From assembly GCA_014871385.1 (NCBI GenBank), contig CM026422.1, forward strand, positions 26,148,987 to 26,212,986: DNA of 64,000 nt, written 5' to 3'. The position numbers and the translations under genes are program-made. This stretch comes from Ceratodon purpureus (lineage: Eukaryota; Streptophyta; Bryopsida; Pseudoditrichales; Ditrichaceae). Below the pieces are notes generated by a model. The model saw only the letters and a program-made list of their open reading frames with translations. It was not told the origin of the DNA and made no database searches. The first letter of the stretch is position 1. Each line of letters opens with the position of its first letter. Shown piece by piece: positions 35,053-46,363 of the stretch.

Positions 35053-35079
35053 AACACCATATTCGTTATTTTGGGAGAT
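35053..35079 (+). repeat. Left terminal inverted repeat of the 17.9-kb element
   Basis: 27 bases identical to the reverse complement of 52,905-52,931. The next bases differ. TTTTGGGAGAT recurs imperfectly just inside both ends. Confidence 0.9.
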
Positions 35080-35635
35080 ATTCTTGATTTTGGGAAATCA
35101 GCGTGTAGAGAAATGGCGACATTCGTCCCCTCCCATTTACTTCAATCTTGCGGAAATCAATATTGAATCATTAAAAACATCTTAAAGGAACAATGAGGCC
35201 CATGTCATTTAGGTCGAGTGGACCTAAATGCACGAACATACAGGAGAAAACTTAGTAATGTTCATTGATTCATTAAAAACATGTTTAAAGAGAGATGATG
35301 ATTAAGTCATTTAGGTCGATCACACCTAAACGCAATATAAACAAGGAAAAAGAATATACCACGTCCCATGTATTTTTAGTAGTAACTATCCGTTACCTTT
35401 TCTAAACCAAGGTTTCAATAAAAGGCAATGTCCACTCACATAAATTACATTCGGAAATTTGAATAACACAAAAAGTGTGCAAGACAATGAGGCAAAAATA
35501 GCAGAGGAGAAAATTTGACAAACAGATCGATCGTTTTATTCAAAACATAATTACATTGAAATAACACAGAGGACTCTTATAATCGTCTATATTGTCTGCG
35601 CCATTGCTATACAGTACATAGTATCCTCTATATGG
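35080..35635. other. Left subterminal region of the 17.9-kb element
   Basis: Non-coding. Two variant palindromes of the form TTTAGGTCGA...CCTAAA lie at about 35,208 and 35,310. They are diverged relatives of the 21-bp palindrome, with GG in place of GC. The 3' end of the basic-protein gene should lie here. Confidence 0.55.
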
Positions 35636-36353
35636 TTATGGAGTCCCTCTGTAAGCCTCAATTCTTGACTTGACAAATTCCTGTTGGCGCTGACGTGTCC
35701 ACGACATTCCCTCAACCTGCATCATTGGACTATCAAGAAGACGTTGCAACTTCTGCCTACGCCTGTCACCGATGCTTGGCTCTGGCAGAGAGTGGCGACG
35801 GGTACTGGATGGTTTAGAGTGGGAGTCGGCGGACTTCCTTGCCCTGGATCTAGTAGTTGTTGATCGTAGCCTCGGCATCTGCAAAGGGGATAAATTAGCA
35901 TTGGGAAGAGATTTCGGTTTAGGTCGAATCGACCTAAACTGCTGAGTGCAAGTGTAAAGGTCGAACGGACCTTGAATGAGGAGGCCTACATAAGCTAGAA
36001 CTAGACCTAGATGAGAGTATAAGAAGATCAATCATTTTAGGTGGCCTCGAGCTAAAATAAGGACATCCGAATGAAACATCATGAAAGAAACTTACAGAAT
36101 GAAACATCAGAAAGGAATGAAAAGCGGAAACTGAGGAATGAAAACCAACCTTTGCCGGTGGTGGTGACGGCATGTCCTCCACATTGTTATAAAGAGCACG
36201 CTTCGTAGGGGTAGAACTCTGTCGTTTCGAAGATAGAACCTCCAGTACGGTCCGTGGCCACATAGGAGAAGGGGATTTCAGGGTCTTGGGAACGGACAGG
36301 TTAACCGGGCTGTCCACAACCCCTTCGTCGACAGCCATAAATGAATAGTCCAT
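35636..36353 (-). CDS. Small basic Ser/Arg-rich protein, cargo of the 17.9-kb element
   Basis: Two exons on the - strand: 36,353-36,150 (start MDYSFMAVDEGVVDSP, ending PPPAK at an AAG/GTTGGT donor) and 35,878-35,636 (acceptor TTTGCAG, then MPRLRSTTTRSRARKS, ending AYRGTP). Phase is 0 and the protein is 148 residues. The first half is acidic to neutral and Pro-rich; the second is strongly basic with many Arg and Ser, fitting a nuclear or nucleic-acid-binding role, but no domain is recognised. Its intron contains two degenerate palindromes (about 35,921 and 36,038). An in-frame extension upstream of 36,353 to an AG at about 36,460 is possible, so more 5' coding sequence may exist. Confidence 0.6.
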
Positions 36354-36694
36354 CGTCGACTGCGCTGTTGCAACGGATTGCAACAGCAGCCCTCTGCTAC
36401 GTAGAGAGGGCTCGCAGCCATAGGCATAATTCAAAGAATCCACAGAGGCTCGACATGCATTATCCTGCAATACTTAAAGCGAATAGAAAGATACATCCAC
36501 CAATAATTCAGCAATGGTTTAGGGTTCGTCGCAAGGGGCAGAATAGATCAAGAAAGAAATATGAACTTCGTATTACAAAAGGAGTAGTCTGGATACAAAG
36601 ATTACGCAAGTGGTTAAGATGTACAACATACTAATAGCTCCGCGGCAGTTATGAAATGTCTATTAACAAAGTAGAGAACCGAAACCATGCCAAA

Positions 36695-39148
36695 TTATGG
36701 TCTACGACTAATTGCCTCATTAATCTTAGCGTATTGTTCACAGGTAGAACGGTCATCATAATACATTTTCTTCCCGATCGGACGCTCGGCCCTGAATCTA
36801 GCGATTGTCCTCACAAAGTGGTGTAGGTCTACAAGATATGGCAAAAGTTTCGACAACAAGAAACGATCATCTGCGGCATCGGGATTCTGGTTGTTCCAAG
36901 TGGAGAGTAAAAGGACATTGTAAGAATTATTCTGACAGTGCTTGATCGGGCTGTCGTCGATAAAAATGGTGTTGGCTTCGGAATATAGGCCACCAAATTT
37001 ACGAAAGAGACCATCAGACATCGGCTTAAGGAAGATGTCCTTCTGAGTCCCGGGTTCCTTCATATATACCGGACGACCTCGAAAATCTACGCCCATAGGA
37101 ACTCTCTGACAGTCCTCTTGACCTAGAATTCTGAGCGGATAGACAGGACGAATCGGACCGAACAGATAGTCGCAGATCATTTTTGTCGTCGAAGTCTTCA
37201 TCGAACTCCAGACGGTTATGGTTGCGAACGCTGACAACCGACGAAGGAAATCAGCGCAATTGGGCCTGACACAAACAAGCTTGGGGCCCACGACTACTGG
37301 CTTGGACGCTGAGTGGATGCTAAGGTCATGGCTAACGAATGATTTTTCCAGGCCAATTTGGAGTACTGGAGCAGAGTATTCCATTGAGGTCGAGGACAAC
37401 GTTCAACCAACCACTCTGAGGTCTTGTCGGGACAGGACTCAATTCTTCACTAGAACTTACGTCACATCCAGATGCCTCGCGCACCTGGAGAGGAAATACC
37501 GATGACAGATGGACATTACTATATTATACTAGGACGGGGTTATACGAATGATACAATGAGGACTAACGCAAGGCAAGTCATTACCCAAGGAAACAGTGCA
37601 ACGAGATATAATGATAGATGAAATACCTGAGCATCCTCGGCTTGGCCTTCTACAACATCCCGATCCTCCACAGGTCCCATCGACCCTAATGAATTCTGAG
37701 GTTGATCGTTAGGAATGACCTCTACGCACGTTGGCAAGGTCAAAGAACACTGGGCCGTGACATCTAAATCCATATTTGTGCGTCCAGGCTCATCCGCAAT
37801 TTGGGCCATGACAACATCATCCACGATCCGAAGATCTTCCACTTCCTCATTCACTTCGTGACCTGGGCATTGCAAGAGAACTATTGAATCATCAGAGAGT
37901 GATCAATGAAGCTGACATAGAAGGGATTGGTAAAAAGTTGAACGGTTTAGCTCGAGTCGAGCTAAACAGCCCATTTGTATTAATTACAATCGTTTTGGTA
38001 CAAAATGCACATTTCAGTGAACTACTCCGGTATTAACACCTCATCTACAAAATTCCGAGTTCAAAAAATCTAAGTTTGGGAAGGACCTGAAGATGTCTTG
38101 GGAGCATCTCCCTGAGTCTGATTGTGGGAGGGAGAACGGGGTGGGCTGGGACTAGGGTCACGCATGACCTGGTCGGTGCAATGATGGCTTGGCTCAGGCA
38201 CTGATGCGGGACTCGGATCCGACATTGGCGATCTTGCACCACCGGTAGGGGAGCCCAAAATCTCAAGTACTGGCGGAGTAGGTAGGGCGCTACCTATCGG
38301 CTGGACATTGGGCAGAACTGGACCCGCATTCGGGAAGATAGCGGCATTACTGATGCCTTGCAAAGCACCCTGCAGTGCCGCGTGCACGGTCTTCTCTATA
38401 TCCATTTTCTGCTGTGCAATCTGATCTTGTAATGCTTTATTCCTATCATTGGACGCCTGTAATTCTGCGAGAAGAGCTTGAACATCCGGAGAGGGAGCGG
38501 CTCTTCCCAACGGGGATGCTTGCCGCGCTGTAGGGTTGGGCTTCTTCTTCTTCTGTGCCGGCTTTCCAGTACTTCGCGCACCGCCAGTCTTTCTCCCACT
38601 TCCGGATCCCAGCTCCGGTGCAGAACCCGGTCTCTCATCGTCCGTACGTGTAATGTCGACGTCAGGAAAATCGAGTCTTCTCCCCACTCCACCCTCAGAT
38701 GCGGTCTGACTTACCGGATCAGAAGGCGGAGCATCGCTCTCATTGCTAATGTCCGCAGCACTGGAGGAGGGGGTCTGTTCCTCGGTGGGGGCATCCTCCT
38801 CCAGATCAACATCGTCACCCTCCTCCACAGCTCTGCCTTTCCCTTTCCGCACGGCTCTGCCGTATTCCGGAAAGCGTTCCTTATCGACAAAATATGCGTC
38901 GACACTAAAATCGGTTGGGTCCAGAGTTAATCCAAGTGACTGAGCTTCGATCATATGAGACGAGTCACTATCATCCGCGACCACGAAAGACGAGATCGAG
39001 AGCATCTGAAAAAAACAAAGACAAGGTAAACAAGGTTTAGCTCGACTCGAGCTAAAGTGTGGAAGTGTGTGCATACATGGTGCATAAGATCAAAACAGTG
39101 GAACGATTTGACCCGAGCTAAAGTGTGGAAACTTACCGCGGCGGCCAT
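36695..39148 (-). CDS. FCP1-like HAD phosphatase with long disordered N-terminus, cargo of the 17.9-kb element
   Basis: Exons on the - strand: 39,148-39,137 (MAAA), 39,005-38,087, 37,862-37,627, 37,484-37,461, 37,415-37,367 and 37,308-36,695. All introns are GT-AG and phases fit, giving 617 residues. Residues about 5-390 are mostly disordered, with a basic KPAQKKKKPNP stretch (possible nuclear signal) and a coiled coil (VQALLAELQASNDRNKALQ). The C-terminal part is an FCP1/NIF-type HAD domain: VVLDLNGIL (nucleophile Asp406, but Asn408 where most relatives have the second Asp), TVWSS (about 446-449) and FIDDSP (Asp531/532). FCP1-type enzymes dephosphorylate the RNA polymerase II tail. The 38,087/37,862 join is the weakest; without it the first ORF would stop at 38,070 and the phosphatase would be a separate gene. 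Two introns carry the 21-bp palindrome. Confidence 0.65.
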
Positions 39149-39214
39149 GAGGGACTTTGTTTAAGCATAGAGCTGATAAACCGCCCCCCCAGTACTGCAG
39201 AAAGTGTCGAGGAC

Positions 39215-42200
39215 CTACAGGTAGAACTCCATCCTTAACTCGGATGGATACATTGCGTACCTCCTTTCGTTAAACTTCCTATTGTCCGTGTACAGTTTGT
39301 GGTCCGGAGTTGTGTACTTGCTCAGAGGTTCTGGCGTCGACCCATCGTTCTCAAGTACATTATCATCAATGAGAAACAGGAGTTTGACGGGTTCCATCGC
39401 GATTCTGCTTTTCGGGGGGTGTCCGCCAAGTCGCTCGTTAGGAGCGGGTAAATACTCAGAAGGGAATCTTCTACGACCACTCAAGGTGTTTCGCTCCACC
39501 CAAGTGAGCACCTGGGCGAAGTCCTCATCGTCTCCGCAAATGAGAAGCCAGTGCCGAACATCGTTAAATTGGGGCTGCCCATACTCATCGATCATATTGA
39601 AAAACTCCATGAAGAAGGGGTTCTCCAAAGTGTAGTTATGCCTTGTCTTGTAGGTTGGGAGGAACCGGAAGTCGATGATTCCGAATGTGACTGCGTCGCC
39701 CGCCAACCTCCATATATCCGAGGGCCAAGATCCAAAGGAGAGTCGAGGCTCCCTGATAAATGGGAGGAACCACATCTCAGCTGAAGGGCACTGAAATGCA
39801 TGTCGAACCTTCAGGAAGGTTTTGAAGAACTCAACCGCATATGGGGAGAGATCCTTGGCCGACTTGTTGCGGAACTGTGTAGCTCTGGAGTTAGTCGAGT
39901 ACGAGTCTGGAATACCCCAATTAAGCAGAACGTGCTTCGACTCTTTGGAGACATAGTAAGTCTTCTTGAAATGCTTCCAAGCGGGTACATCAAGGCCGTC
40001 TCTCTTGAATAAATGGAGCGTTGGATTAATGTTGTTGAACTCCGCTTGAGCTACAGCCTTACGTTTTCTCCGCTCCGCCCATTCCTTGACCGAGTAGCAG
40101 TCCTCCAATACACTCGTATTCTGCTTGATGGTAACCTTCGGATATGTGTACTTCCGACTTGGCCCAGACTTATGCAGGATGTGCTTACACATCTTCTGGT
40201 GATCTGCCTCTGTCAAGTTCCCGAGCCATTTGAAGAACTCCCTCGGAAGCGTCCCATCCTTGTCCGGAACGAACCCCTTCTTCTCATAGAATTTCTTATG
40301 AGGAGCTTCGGTGTCGGGATCAATGAGTCCACCACATGCCGCAGACGCGATCACCTCCTTCCACAGGTCCCATGTTTCATCACTGGATGTGATGATAAAC
40401 AGCTCATTTGTTAGAGAGATAGTGTTCTTCCCTCCCTTCTTCGCCACCATGGCTTGATGCTTCGCCACATCGATCATAGCGAAGCGCTCCCTGATTGCAT
40501 TCAAAAAGTTCTGCATACGCACAGGAAGAAACCTTAGATGATGTTGTCTCGGAACTACTCTTTAGCTCGACTCGAGCTAAATTGATCGAGATACACCAGA
40601 ATATTGAAAACGAAGAAGATTATCAATATTTAGCTCGACTCGAGCTAAATTGCAGGAAGTTTAGCTCGAGTCAAGCTAAACTGCTAATGTTAATGAATCA
40701 GTGAATTTACGTCGTATGTCTTCGACGCTGGATTACTTTTTGGACCTGTACTCCTGCGGTCGGCAGCACCAGCGGCAGCATTTTTCTTTTGGGGCTTACC
40801 ATACTTCACCCACACTTTTCTAGAGGCAAGTATATTGCTCGCCCAAGTTGGCTTAAAGGGTGGGAGATGGTTCACCCGATTATAGAATGCTGAGATCTTT
40901 CGCAGCTTATCTATATCATGCGTCCAAACGATGTACGCATCCCACCTCCTCAAGTCCCTCAACAACTCCTCACTGGCGTTATCCTCGATGAGAGATTTGG
41001 ACGCCGCCACGCTGTGTTGCCCGTTGATGATGTGGAATTCACAGCCTTCCAGATCCTCTTCTTGTTGAGGTCGTGCCTTTGTGTCTGGCATCAGACACAG
41101 GGTTTGCTTCTGAGCCCTATCCGGCATGTTGACCAAGTAATTCTTCATCTCCTCCATGCCCCGCTTCTCATAGGCACGGATAGTCCATGCGGCTGGTGCG
41201 GGCTTGCACCGCGTCACGTCCACACTGAACTTCTTTGGTTGCCCATTCGTTTTGAAGACGAACTCGTCCTGGCAATCAGTAAAGAAATTCTGGTAAATGC
41301 GATTGGCGTTATCGAAGTCCAGGATCTCTCCTCTCTTGTTTACCTTGGGGAGTTCCCCGAGAACAGAGTTCAAACTTGTTGCCAAGTCCTCCGCAGATAA
41401 GAGCAAGTTCTTCTTGGGCTTTGCCTTGTCAGTTTTCTTCTCGAGGCCTTTCTTCTTCAATGGTGAGAGGGGTGTGGGAGTTGCAGAAGCGCCTCGGCTT
41501 TGGGATGGAACTATTGCTCTCCCCCTACTGCGTCCTGTCTGTTGGCTCCCCATTTGACTCCCGGTTGCTGTCACTCCAGAAACGTCAACATGAGATTTTC
41601 CGAGGTTCTCCTTCACCTTTGCCTCCGTTGCGCGGAGAGCAAGGGTGCAGACAACATTCCTCAGTTTCCACGCTAGGGATTTCGCCGGGAGAGTTCGTCC
41701 ATCCTTTGTTGCCCATTTCCTGTCCAGTACTTCTTGTCTCATCGTGGACACTATCTCGTCGTAAGGTGAATTGGACAGACTTTCCATTAAGGAAATGGAG
41801 TCGAAGAGGTTCTCCGCTACGTCTACTACTATGGAGAAGAGGTATGGATTAGCCCCGATAGATGAGCAGAGGATCTTTATTTGGTCTTTCCCCTTATTGT
41901 CAAACTCGGTGACCTTTGTATTCATGTCGATGACGTGGGGATCATCGACTTCACCCTTGAAAATGGTTGCGAACGTTAGATACGATGTGTGTGCAACCCA
42001 TCGCAGAGTCCAATTTTTGACCTTCGAGGGGTCTTTGAAGGTCCATGCCTCAAATGTGCTTGAGTCATCCCCGTCACCGTCATCTGAATCAGAGATAGGA
42101 ACATGCTTGAAGAAATGTCGTAGCGCCTCAATTACCCTTGCTTTCTCCTCACTGCAAGGAGGACACATTTACCATTAGAGAAATTCGAAGCCATTTAGCT

Positions 42201-42814
42201 CGATTCGAGCTAAATGTTGGTTCTATTAAACATGTAACCGATGGCATCCCAGCAGTTTAGCTTGAGTCGAGCTAAACTGCTTGGGCTTTCAGCATGGGAG
42301 CCTTGCAGTTTAGCTCGACTCGAGCTAAACTGTACAGCTCCAACCATGGGAGCCTTGCAGTTTAGCTCGAGTCGAGCTAAACTATAGAGCTCCCATGCAT
42401 GAATGCCCAAGCAGTTTAGCTCGAGTCGAGCTAAACTGCAAGGCTCCCATGCTCAATGCCCAAGCCATTTAGCTCGAGTCGAGCTAAACGGCTTGGGCAT
42501 TGAGCATGGGAGCCTTGCAGTTTAGCTCGACTCGAGCTAAACTGCTTGGGCTTTCAGCATGGGAGCCCTACAGTTTAGCTCGACTCGAGCTAAACTATAT
42601 GTGATACTTCCAGAAAGTGGAGGAGAGTTGTACCTCCAGTTTAGCTCGAGTCGAGCTAAACTATGGGCTTTTATGATCGAATTTCCGTCAGTTTTATGAA
42701 AAATATATTGCATTATTCTTTGTTTTTGTTGAATTTTACATTTCAGCACTGCAGTCAAGCCTTTTTCATGAGGAGTATATGATATTGGCATTTGGTTTTA
42801 TACCTCTCGGCCAT
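39215..42814 (-). CDS. ParB/DGQHR-like protein with large unknown C-terminal domain, cargo of the 17.9-kb element
   Basis: Coding exons on the - strand: 42,814-42,804 (MAE plus two bases), 42,151-40,711 and 40,510-39,215. Introns are GT-AG and phases match, giving 915 residues with no internal stop. An untranslated first exon probably ends at 43,478 (GGTTTCCAG/GTAAGT) and joins 42,870. The first 200 residues are helical and acidic. A Ser/Lys-rich linker follows, then a domain with FKTNGQPKKFSVDVTRC and, near residues 377-384, EFHIINGQHSVAASKSL. The latter resembles the ParB/Srx and DGQHR motif (I-x-G-x-H). The C-terminal 430 residues (FLPFIREPRLSFGSWPSDIW, HWLLICGDDEDFAQVLTW) match nothing I recognise. 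Intron 2 holds nine palindromes and intron 3 three. Nucleic-acid binding or nucleotide hydrolysis is possible but inferred. Confidence 0.7.
40561..40680. repeat. Array of three 21-bp palindromes in an intron
   Basis: Copies of TTTAGCTCGA-(C/G)-TCGAGCTAAA start at 40,561, about 40,629 and about 40,660 (the last with one change), all within intron 40,511-40,710 of the ParB-like gene. Confidence 0.9.
42194..42660. repeat. Array of nine 21-bp palindromes in an intron
   Basis: Nine copies of the palindrome (TTTAGCTCGA, then G or C, then TCGAGCTAAA), mostly exact, at about 50-base spacing. Spacers reuse the words GCTTGGGC, AGCATGGGAGCC and TTGCAG in both orientations. The array fills intron 2 of the ParB-like gene, just upstream of its main exon. 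Confidence 0.95.
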
Positions 42815-42870
42815 TTCCAGATGAATTAGCTCCTCTTTCTCTCTTGGAAATTATGGCAATCGTGTTTTGC

Positions 42871-44090
42871 CTGCAAAAAGAAATGGTTGCAGAGGATCAG
42901 AGGATGGGATAAATATTAGAAACGTTCAATATTCCTACCGAAAAATACGGGAGAAAAGTACAAATGTAATTGGATTCCTTTTCAAAACAATGGCGCAAAA
43001 ATGAATGCAACGTAGCAAAATCTGTTCTCAACATAACTACAACCTCGACATCAATTAACCTAACGTTCAGTCCTCAAATCATTAGAACCTATCAATTCCG
43101 ACACGCAGCAATGATAATATTGCAGGAATAGTCGTATCAGTTTTCCAGAATTACTGAAATGCATGTTGTTTGACCTACAATTCGAATAAAACAAGAAATT
43201 CAAACTAGACAATCGTAAAAATTACAGTGAATTATAGAACATTCATAGCTTCAATTCAATTCCGCAAATTTAACTCCAACAGAACTTCTGTGCATATTCT
43301 TTGTAAAGACAAGTAGTTGAAATCAACAACACGAATCCATGACAAGAGTTTAAATTAAAAAATCCACATTTCCAACCACAAGTATCGAAAACAATACAGA
43401 GCTTTCGATATTGACAGAACTGTTCTAAAAAAAAACCGCACGCGAACTGATAAAAGTAAACAAAGGTGATGACTTACCTGGAAACCCTGTGAAGAAAACC
43501 CTGCTTCGTAAACCTCCGCAACCTCCGCTTCACTCCGCGATTGTCAATGCAACAAAACTATGAACAACTATGTGTATGCAAATAACCCTAAATTGTGTCC
43601 TACCAAAGGAGCTCAATTCCTTATACCCTTGCTGAAATATGAACACTCGGACACAGAACCCTCAAAGCAGAAACCTTGAACAACGTATACAGGAAATACC
43701 CCAAACCCATCCTCCGCGCACAAACAACCCTAAACCGAAAATAAAAACATAAACCCTAAACACCGCAAACCAATTTCAAGAAACAACCTACACTGAAACA
43801 ACTCAACCACTGTAGACCCAACAATTCTAACAAGTAAATGAACTTCAACTCGCGGGAAACAATCTGCTCATCCTACGCAAACTGCAACAAAGATATTCCG
43901 CGCCTCAGACACAACTTCCGCCACACAGAGAAACCAAGTAGAGAACAGTGGAAAAGTAAAGTGGACAAGGTCGGGGGTGGGGTGCTCGACATCGCCCTCG
44001 CAGGAACCAAAGACTGCGCCGACTTTGAGTTCGGCCTGGTCACCGCGGGGTCCAATGCCCGTCCTCGCGGGTTAATTGTTTTAATTTTTT
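42871..44090 (-). promoter_or_regulatory. 5' intron, leader and promoter region of the ParB-like gene
   Basis: 42,871-43,477 is an AT-rich putative intron. 43,478 upward is a putative untranslated exon (donor GGTTTCCAG/GTAAGT). The flank from about 43,500 to 44,080 is more GC-rich and contains plant-like CCCTAAA words (for example ACAACCCTAAACCG near 43,725). No TATA box was fixed. An 84-codon ORF at 43,838-44,092 on the + strand shows no domain. Confidence 0.4.
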
Positions 44091-46363
44091 AAAATTAAAA
44101 TTCTATGAGATTGAACTACGAAATTAAGTGTTCTTTAGTGAAGGAAAAATAAATAAATGTGTATTGATTGCCATAAATTAAAATTCAATCTTCTAAAAAT
44201 TTAATATTAATTGAATATGAGACGTCTACAAATTTAATTAACATAATAATCCTAATTAACATAATTATCCTTTCAGATATATGAAATTAATATTTGTTCA
44301 AAGACAAATTTAATTTTAATTACACAAGATTAGAGTTTAAATAATAGTTTGTAATTATATTAGGGTTTACTCGAATATGAATACACTATTAGCAGTGAAA
44401 AATAATTTACTATACTCTAATTAGGAACATATTTACGCAAATGTTATCATCATATTATCATTAAAATACATGTTAGTATAATTATGAATTAGAATTCTAT
44501 TCTAAATAAATTCCATGCAATTTTGAAGATTCTGGTAATTCAGAATTCCTATACAAGCATGTACATAGATACTGCAATTTAAAAATTTAATTTTCATTAC
44601 GGAATAATAATTTTAGTTTAATCAGAATCACTAAATGGTAATATCAATATTTGTAAGAATTGCGAGTTAAATATTACTGTCCCTTTTTTCATTTTATTTG
44701 TGTTTACCTGATTCGGGTAGTGAAAAAGTGACAATAACTTTTGTTTAAGAAGTTACTTTAAAGATAGATAGTGCGGTTCACTCTCCATATTGTTAATCCC
44801 ATGTGGTTTGGTAAACCTGCTCTTTCTTACCTTAAGAAGAATTCACCATGATGGCTCCAATAACTCACATGGGATTGGAGAACCATGACCCTTAATGTGC
44901 ACTGTGAATGGGGTTGAGGTTACCAACCCAGTGTGAGTTTCAATGAAACCTAAACAGGATAGGGAACTCGTTTTTTCAGGGTTCTGATGAAATGTATTGG
45001 TAATATTTTACAATGCTTCACAACATGCTTGCATTATATGAAGTTGGTTTAGGATTTTGATTGTATTTGCATTTATATACATTTCTGAATCTACATTAGA
45101 TTTTGATTTTTGATTTTTTTGAATTAACTAAATTTTAATCAATTCAATAATGCTTCTTCCAATTTTGTAATAATAATTTGTAGTTATTTGCCTAAGCATC
45201 AAATTCAAATACACTATTTGCAATGATAATGAATTTCATATACGCAAATTGGAAACATATTTACCTAAATATAATCATCATATTCCTAAAGTACATGTTA
45301 GGAACATAATATAATTATAATATAATAATATAGTATAGTATACTAAAGTACTAATATATTCATTTACAAATTTATTTTTAGTTATTGATTATGAAACGAG
45401 AATAATAATCTATATTCAAGTATACACAAATCTAAAAATGATATACCAATATATTCAAGTATATATACAAAGTACATTGTTAAAAAAAAGTATTAAACTA
45501 TAGAATTCAATTCATTTATTATGGCAAATTCTTTATATTTTTTAAAAGGTTTATGGTTCTTTATATTTATTCATGAGAATCGAATATTTAAACCATGGTA
45601 TGCTTTTTATGATTGGCATTAAATTACAAAAATCGTAATCAATTCATTAACGTTGTATCTTGACTAATATTCTTACAATTTTATTACATTCTAATAAGAA
45701 AGTGGAATGCTTGCTTCATTTGCATAATTTTAAAATACAAAATTCATAATTCATAGATTCAAACGAAATTTACTACTACATTTACTAGTTAGCATGGACA
45801 TATTAGAATACGAAATATACAAATTTGAAAGCATCAGATGAAACACTGGTTTTCGTCTAGAAGAACCCTGTTTTGAAGGCATTCCATTCCAAAAATAGTT
45901 TACAATCCACACGGGGAATACCAGCAGCAAAAGTTACCAAAAGATGAAAGTCATCTCTTTTCACATCTATGGTTTCCAAATATTGTATAATCTAACGGTC
46001 GTGCTAACTACTCCTGAAGTCCCCATTCCATATCTGAGGTGATTAGCAGCAAAAAGTAAAATCGTAGAAGTATATCGAAGATGCCTGCAAGTTCTGGAGC
46101 AAAGAGAAAAACAGGATCAGATGGTATGATGTTTAGGGTCTTAAACGGAAAAGTGCATGTCAAAAGCAAGGACTCATCCTCCTGACAATCAGAACGAACT
46201 CAGCATGAGCCATTAAAATTCTCCGCAATACATACAGCAAACGCAATCTATTATTATGAAAACATCAAACTGAGGACAAGGTTAAGGGTTCCGGGGAGAT
46301 AACAATTCACCTACTCACTCATGTGGTGGGCTCCCCAAATCCACGCTCCCCTCCTCATTAGAA
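44091..46363. other. AT-rich interior of the 17.9-kb element
   Basis: No gene recognised. It contains one arm (about 45,270-45,720) of a large inverted repeat. The sequence changes sharply from GC-rich at 44,080, which may mark a nested insertion or an old junction. Confidence 0.45.
45270..45720 (+). repeat. Arm 1 of AT-rich inverted repeat
   Basis: Reverse complement resembles 47,260-47,710 over several hundred bases (shared AAACCATGGTATGC-type, TTCATGAGAA and CATTGTTAAAAA words). A third, directly repeated relative of arm 2 lies at about 47,740-48,075. Confidence 0.65.

Noticed and set aside
36695-37399. Phosphatase ORF starting at 37,399 (MSSTSMEYS)
   Set aside because: Its first 30 residues are intron in the wrong frame; the HAD motif I (VLDLNGIL) lies in another frame and joins by a phase-matched GT-AG intron.
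38045-40012. + strand ORFs opposite the phosphatase and ParB-like genes
   Set aside because: No motifs; the - strand exons with consistent splice phases explain the region.
42194-42660. Regularly spaced repeats resembling a CRISPR array
   Set aside because: The repeat is a perfect palindrome, spacers share sequence with each other in both orientations, the array lies in an intron, and the genome is clearly eukaryotic.
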